A stretch of DNA of 64,000 nt, taken from contig NZ_NFGZ01000005.1 in assembly GCF_002159175.1 (NCBI RefSeq), forward strand, positions 1 through 64,000, in the 5' to 3' direction. Positions 60,337-64,000 of the stretch are shown here, piece by piece. Position 1 is the first letter of the stretch. The number at the start of each line of letters is the position of its first letter. The notes below the pieces were generated by a model that did not search any database, was not told the DNA's origin, and saw nothing but the letters and a program-made list of their open reading frames with translations. Position numbers and translations under genes: made by a program. Source of the DNA: Flavonifractor sp. An92. Its GTDB lineage: Bacteria; Bacillota; Clostridia; Oscillospirales; Oscillospiraceae.

Positions 60337-60362
60337 TTTTTGTCAAATTGTTGAAAAGCGTA

Positions 60363-60391
60363 TTGCATTTTGGCTGCACCTTTAGTACAAT
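60363..60391 (+). promoter_or_regulatory. sigma-A promoter of pckG
   Basis: TTGCAT (60363-60368), 17-base spacer, TACAAT (60386-60391); 35 bases before the pckG start, with GGGGGGTAATCACA as ribosome site. Confidence 0.8.
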
Positions 60392-60426
60392 AAGACTGTT
60401 CTTAATTCTACTGGGGGGTAATCACA

Positions 60427-62196
60427 ATGGCATTAACCAACAACAAAGCTGTTTTGAATTGGATTGACGAAATGGCCGCCATGACCCAGCCCGACCAGAT
60501 CGTCTGGATTGACGGCAGCGACGCCCAGATCGAGGACCTGCGCGCCCAGGCCTGCGCCACCGGTGAGCTGGAGAAGCTCAACCAGGAGCTGCTGCCCGAC
60601 TGCTACCTGCACCGCACCGCCGTCAACGACGTCGCCCGTGTGGAGGACCGCACCTTCATCTGCTGCCGCAAGCAGGAGGACGCCGGCCCCACCAACAACT
60701 GGATGGACCCGCAGGAGATGTACGCCAAGCTGAAGAAGCTTTACACCGGCTCCATGAAGGGTCGCACCATGTACGTCATCCCCTACTCCATGGGCGTGGT
60801 TGGCTCCCCCTTCGCCAAGTACGGCATCGAGCTGACCGACTCCATCTACGTGGTCCTCAACATGTGCATCATGACCCGCGTGGGCACCGCCGTGGCCGAG
60901 GTCATCGGCGATGACTTCGTCAAGGGCCTCCACGCCAAGGCCGACATCGATCCCGAGAACCGCTACATCGTCCACTTCCCCGAGGACAACACCATCATGT
61001 CCGTAAACTCCGGTTATGGCGGAAACGTCCTCCTGGGCAAGAAGTGCTTCGCTCTGCGCATCGCCTCCTACCTGGGCCGCAACCAGGGCTGGATGGCCGA
61101 GCACATGCTCATTCTGGGCATCCAGAACCCCGCCGGCGAGGTGCGCTACCTGGCCGCCGCCTTCCCCTCCGCCTGCGGCAAGACCAACCTGGCCATGCTC
61201 ATCCCGCCCGAGCACTACCGCAAGGCCGGCTGGAAGGTCTGGTGTGTGGGCGACGATATCGCCTGGATCCGCGTGGGCGAGGACGGCCGCCTGTGGGCCA
61301 TGAACCCCGAGAACGGCTTCTTCGGCGTCGCCCCCGGCACCAACGCCAAGTCCAACCCCAACGCCCTGGCCTCCACCCAGAAGGGCACCATCTTCACCAA
61401 CGTGGTCCACAATCTGGACAACAACACCGTGTGGTGGGAGGGCCTGGACAAGAATCCCCCCACCAACGCTGTGGACTGGAAGGGCAACCCCTGGAACGGC
61501 CAGGAGAGCACCGAGAAGGGTGCTCACCCCAACAGCCGCTTCACCGCGCCCGCCAAGAACTGCCCCTGCATCTCCCCCGAGTTCGAGAACCCCAAGGGCG
61601 TGCCTCTGAGTGCCATCGTCTTTGGCGGACGCCGGGCCAAGACCGCTCCTCTGGTCTACCAGAGCCTGGATTGGGAACACGGCGTGTTCGTGGGCTCCAT
61701 CATGGCCTCTGAGACCACCGCCGCCGCCGCCGGCGCCGTGGGCGTGGTCCGCCGCGATCCTATGGCCATGCTGCCCTTCTGCGGCTACCACATGGGCGAC
61801 TACTGGCAGCACTGGCTGGACATGGGCCAGAAGGTGGACGCCGACAAGCTGCCCAAGATCTTCAACGTCAACTGGTTCCGCACCGATGACGAGGGCCACT
61901 TCATCTGGCCCGGCTTCGGCGACAACCTGCGCGTGCTGGAGTGGATCATGAAGCGCTGCTTCAACGAGGTGGACGCCGATCAGACCGCTCTGGGCTACGA
62001 GCCCCGCCCCGAGGACCTGGATCTCAACGAGTCCGGCGTGGATCTGGAGACCGTCCGCGGCCTGCTGTCCGTCGACAAGGATCTGTGGCTCCAGGATGTG
62101 GCCGCCATCCGCGAGTTCTATGGTAAGTTTGGCGACAAGCTGCCCAAGAAGCTCGCTGAGGAGCTGGATGCTCTGGAGAGCCGCCTGAAGGCTTAA
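60427..62196 (+). CDS. pckG: phosphoenolpyruvate carboxykinase (GTP)
   Basis: A 589-residue enzyme interconverting oxaloacetate and PEP with GTP/GDP. The kinase loop FPSACGKTNLAML near residue 246, GPTNNWMDPQEM near 95, the metal/active-site PYSMGVVGSPFAKYGIELTD and the FGGRRAKTAPL loop place it in the GTP class rather than the ATP class. Length is standard. Codon use is strongly biased, as in highly expressed genes. Monocistronic with its own promoter and terminator. In anaerobes it often runs towards oxaloacetate. Confidence 0.97.
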   Translation: MALTNNKAVLNWIDEMAAMTQPDQIVWIDGSDAQIEDLRAQACATGELEKLNQELLPDCYLHRTAVNDVARVEDRTFICCRKQEDAGPTNNWMDPQEMYAKLKKLYTGSMKGRTMYVIPYSMGVVGSPFAKYGIELTDSIYVVLNMCIMTRVGTAVAEVIGDDFVKGLHAKADIDPENRYIVHFPEDNTIMSVNSGYGGNVLLGKKCFALRIASYLGRNQGWMAEHMLILGIQNPAGEVRYLAAAFPSACGKTNLAMLIPPEHYRKAGWKVWCVGDDIAWIRVGEDGRLWAMNPENGFFGVAPGTNAKSNPNALASTQKGTIFTNVVHNLDNNTVWWEGLDKNPPTNAVDWKGNPWNGQESTEKGAHPNSRFTAPAKNCPCISPEFENPKGVPLSAIVFGGRRAKTAPLVYQSLDWEHGVFVGSIMASETTAAAAGAVGVVRRDPMAMLPFCGYHMGDYWQHWLDMGQKVDADKLPKIFNVNWFRTDDEGHFIWPGFGDNLRVLEWIMKRCFNEVDADQTALGYEPRPEDLDLNESGVDLETVRGLLSVDKDLWLQDVAAIREFYGKFGDKLPKKLAEELDALESRLKA

Positions 62197-62208
62197 GTAC
62201 ATCCTTTC

Positions 62209-62250
62209 AACCGTCCCGGTGCATGGAATACGTGCGCCGGGACGGTTTTT
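62209..62250 (+). terminator. intrinsic terminator of pckG
   Basis: An 11-bp stem AACCGTCCCGG with a ~17-base loop, then TTTTTGT. Confidence 0.88.
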
Positions 62251-62290
62251 GTCTTTTCTTGGCCCAGTGCGTCCGGGGAGCCCGGAAGGG

Positions 62291-62632
62291 GTGTCCTCGC
62301 CGGACGGGCGTCCTGCCCGGACAGGGCCCCATTTCTTTTCGCGAAAAGAAATGGGGGAAAGAAAAGGCGGAGAGGGGAACTTCTCGTTCCCCTCTCCACT
62401 CCCCTCCAAAAGGGCGGCCTTTTAGGGGGCCGCCCATATTGGCAAGGTACAACGCTTTCCGGATAGGCGGAAAGCCTGGAATTGGCCACGCCGCACTTTG
62501 GAAATACCGCCGCAGTGGAATGAAGGCCGGGGTGCGCCTTGGGGGAGTCCAGAGGGGGGGGGTATCCCCCCTCTGGGCTTTCTTTCCCACCGCTTTCTTT
62601 GCAAAGAAAGCGGTGCTCCCGCCGAGCAGGCG
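62291..62632. repeat. repeated intergenic element, copy 2 (core inverted relative to copy 1)
   Basis: A 342-bp non-coding element. Left arm 62291-62326 is the same as in copy 1 (GTGTCCTCGCCGGACGGGCG), then palindrome B (62327-62356), a core with strong hairpins (about 62371-62399 and 62411-62434), palindrome A (62588-62615) and right arm CTCCCGCCGAGCAGGCG. The reverse complement of its core starting at palindrome A (GGGAAAGAAAGCCCAGAGGG) lines up with the forward core of copy 1. The rest of 62197-62736 holds the pckG terminator and the amidase ribosome site. Confidence 0.85.
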
Positions 62633-62736
62633 GCCCGCGCGGCGAGCGCAAAACCTCCCGGCGCCCGGGAAAGATGTGGTATCTTTCACCCCTCCCCTGC
62701 CCTCCTCATAGGATGGGCAAAAAGGAGGTCTTTTCC

Positions 62737-63477
62737 ATGCCCATCATTTATCTCTCCCCCTCCACCCAGGAGAACAATCTCTACGTCAACGGCGGCACCG
62801 AAGAGGAGTGGATGAACCGCCTGGCTGACATCATGGAGCCCTACCTCTCCGCCAGCGGCATCCGCTTCACCCGTAACACCCCTGACATGACCGCCGCATC
62901 CTCCATCGTCGCCTCCAATTCCGGGAACTACGACCTGCACCTGGCCCTCCACTCCAACGCCGCCCCCGAGGGCCAGTATGGCCAGGTGCGGGGCGTGCTG
63001 GTGTTCTACTACCCCGGCAGCATCCGGGGCCGGGAGGCCGCTACCCTCATCGCCGATAACCTCAAGGCGGTCTATCCCCTGCCCAACCTGGTGCGCACCG
63101 AACCTACTACTACCATCGGCGAAGTCCGCAAGGTGCGCGCCCCCTCCGTGTTCCTGGAGCTGGGCTACCACGACAACCCCGACGACGCCACCTGGGTCAA
63201 GCACAACCTGGACCCCATCGCCCGCAGCATCGTGCTGGGGCTCACCGAGTACTTCGGCCTGCCCTTCCTGGAGCCCACCACCCCCCGCCCCGCCGTGGTG
63301 GATGTGAACTGGGGCTCCCTCAACATCCGCGACCGCCCCGACACCACCTCCGCCGTCCTGGCCCGGGCCTACGACGGCGCGCCCATCACCGTGCTGGGCC
63401 AGTGGCAGAACTGGTACTCGGTGCGCCTGGGCAACCTGGTGGGCTGGGCCAGCGCCGACTATATCACCCTGGTCTGA
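62737..63477 (+). CDS. N-acetylmuramoyl-L-alanine amidase with SH3 domain, no signal peptide
   Basis: A 246-residue cell-wall hydrolase-like protein. Residues 1-175 are an Amidase_3 domain: MPIIYLSPSTQENNLYVNGG, the zinc His in LHLALHSNAAPEG and catalytic Glu in VFLELGYHDNPDD. Residues ~185-246 are a bacterial SH3 domain (WGSLNIRDRPDTTSAVLARA, VGWASADYI). ATG 62737 is 8 bases past AAAGGAGG, so no signal peptide is encoded, as is usual for this clostridial subgroup, whose members may act after lysis, in sporulation or by non-classical export. The familiar HGG motif of the first zinc ligand is changed. Confidence 0.88.
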   Translation: MPIIYLSPSTQENNLYVNGGTEEEWMNRLADIMEPYLSASGIRFTRNTPDMTAASSIVASNSGNYDLHLALHSNAAPEGQYGQVRGVLVFYYPGSIRGREAATLIADNLKAVYPLPNLVRTEPTTTIGEVRKVRAPSVFLELGYHDNPDDATWVKHNLDPIARSIVLGLTEYFGLPFLEPTTPRPAVVDVNWGSLNIRDRPDTTSAVLARAYDGAPITVLGQWQNWYSVRLGNLVGWASADYITLV

Positions 63478-63619
63478 ACCGCCTCCCGAGCGTTCACAAA
63501 TTGTTCATAGGAAATTCGAAAACTGTACATCCTTTTCCCCGCCTGAGCTGGTATCCTATACTCGTCAGGAAACGAACGACAAAACTCCTCCTCTCTTTTC
63601 CCTCTCTTTTTTATCCCGA

Positions 63620-63692
63620 CTGTCCTCCGGCAGGGCAAGCGCTCTGCCGGAGGGACAGACAAAAGATTCCGCGCCGGTTCGGCGCGTTTTTT
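63620..63692 (+). terminator. stem-loop and intrinsic terminator after the amidase gene
   Basis: A long stem-loop with one bulge at 63620-63658 (CTGTCC...GGACAG), then a classical terminator at 63670-63692: CGCGCCG, loop GTT, CGGCGCG, TTTTTT. The 290 bases from 63478 to the tRNA hold these and the tRNA promoter only. Confidence 0.82.
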
Positions 63693-63721
63693 GATTTTTT
63701 TCAAATTCGGAAAATTAGTGC

Positions 63722-63750
63722 TTGACAGATCCGGGTTTGCGTACTATAAT
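63722..63750 (+). promoter_or_regulatory. consensus sigma-A promoter of the tRNA gene
   Basis: TTGACA (63722-63727), 17-base spacer, TATAAT (63745-63750): a perfect consensus, ending 18 bases before the mature tRNA 5' end. Confidence 0.95.
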
Positions 63751-63768
63751 ACATATTCGTTGAGACAC

Positions 63769-63845
63769 GCGGCTGTAGCTCAGCTGGATAGAGTGACTGG
63801 CTACGAACCAGTAGGTCGGGGGTTCGAATCCCTTCAGCCGTACCA
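63769..63845 (+). tRNA. tRNA-Arg(ACG)
   Basis: A 77-base cloverleaf with encoded CCA. Acceptor GCGGCTG pairs with CAGCCGT (closing G1-U72), D-arm GCTCAGCTGGATAGAGT, anticodon arm ACTGG-CTACGAA-CCAGT with anticodon ACG at 63803-63805, and T-loop TTCGAAT. The first anticodon base is presumably deaminated to inosine to read CGU/CGC/CGA. Confidence 0.95.
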
Positions 63846-63885
63846 GCCCTTCACAAGCGACATGCTTGTGGAGGGCTTTGTCTTT
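63846..63885 (+). terminator. terminator of the tRNA gene
   Basis: Stem AGCCCTTCACAAGC / GCTTGTGGAGGGCT (one G-T pair, loop GACAT) starting at the tRNA 3' end, followed by TTTGTCTTTG. Confidence 0.82.
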
Positions 63886-63907
63886 GTCTGAAATTCCGTC
63901 TATTCAA

Positions 63908-63944
63908 ATGGGGGTGCGGACCAAACGGTCCGCACCCCCATTTT
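63908..63944. terminator. intrinsic terminator at the right edge
   Basis: Stem GGGGGTGCGGACC / GGTCCGCACCCCC with an AAAC-type loop and ATTTTT on the plus strand. On the minus strand it directly follows a stop codon at 63945, so it likely ends the gene entering from the right. Confidence 0.85.
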
Positions 63945-64000
63945 TCATTGGTCCCAAAGTTCCATCAGATCCGGTCCCAGGCCGCCCGAAGTAGATCCGC
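63945..64000 (-). CDS. C-terminal fragment of a minus-strand gene (partial)
   Basis: Eighteen codons read GSTSGGLGPDLMELWDQ-stop, ending 1 base from a strong terminator. Frame choice rests on that position only; another frame ends ADLLRAAWDRI at 63965. Too short to name. Confidence 0.4.
   Translation of the reverse strand, partial: GSTSGGLGPDLMELWDQ

Noticed and set aside
60433-62409. 658-codon minus-strand frame opposite pckG
   Set aside because: Shadow of a strongly codon-biased gene, no motifs.
63691-63891. 66-codon frame over the tRNA gene
   Set aside because: It covers the promoter and cloverleaf of tRNA-Arg and has no ribosome site.

Overview
The window looks like a chromosomal segment of a high-GC, anaerobic, low-branching Firmicute. 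The best guess is a gut Oscillospiraceae member of the Flavonifractor/Lawsonibacter/Pseudoflavonifractor kind. This rests on the complete anaerobic cobalamin pathway with a cobalt ECF transporter, the C5 (HemA/HemL) tetrapyrrole route, GTP-type PEP carboxykinase, a split cobalamin-dependent methionine synthase, Gram-positive style two-component systems and strong Shine-Dalgarno sites. The genus assignment is inference.

Layout. (1) 1-12508, minus strand: part of an extracellular contractile injection system (eCIS, phage-tail-like particle). Reading from its 5' end: a phosphoacceptor-less receiver protein, a MalT/SARP-type regulator, an AAA+ ATPase, a charged protein of unknown role, then (after a 144-bp gap holding three 12-bp-spaced repeats and an extended -10 box) the sheath, a tube protein, a small tail protein, a 62-aa DUF6760-like protein apparently starting at ATA, a second tube-type protein, and a protein of at least 905 residues with tandem repeats that runs off the left edge. 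(2) 12715-17169, plus strand and divergent: a LytTR response regulator, a Pro-rich exported protein and a GHKL sensor kinase, probably one signalling unit and possibly the switch for the injection system. (3) 17220-40433, minus strand: tetrapyrrole and cobalamin synthesis. A promoter and terminator-type cobalamin riboswitch precede cbiD-cbiF-cbiG-cbiH-cbiJ-cbiET-cbiA-cobT-cbiB; after a repeated intergenic element come cobD-cbiP-cbiC-cbiK; a second cobalamin riboswitch precedes cbiM-cbiN-cbiQ-cbiO-cobI-hemA-sirC-type-hemC-cobA/hemD-hemB-hemL. Together these can carry glutamyl-tRNA to cobyric acid and on to adenosylcobinamide-type intermediates; the late kinase/synthase steps (CobU, CobS) are not in the window. 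(4) 40931-43057, plus: three very small membrane proteins coupled to an APC-family permease. (5) 43090-48231, minus: an OmpR-type two-component system and an M28 lipoprotein peptidase. (6) 48442-50927, plus: an ArsR/CadC-type sensor, a free HMA metallochaperone and a P1B metal ATPase. (7) 50985-54745, minus: an exported stalk-domain protein with a DnaJ-like Cys-rich tail and a membrane-anchored 5'-nucleotidase family protein. (8) 54774-58676, minus: metF, a stand-alone methionine synthase reactivation-domain protein and a short MetH, consumers of the cobalamin made upstream. (9) 58839-64000: a GNAT acetyltransferase, rsmA, pckG, a second copy of the repeated element, a muramoyl-alanine amidase, a tRNA-Arg(ACG) with a near-perfect promoter, and the tail of a minus-strand gene.

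The most notable items are the eCIS locus with its unusual regulator set, the large repeat protein next to it, the 12-bp iterated sites before the sheath gene, the ATA start, and two copies of a ~335-bp intergenic element whose cores are inverted relative to identical outer arms.
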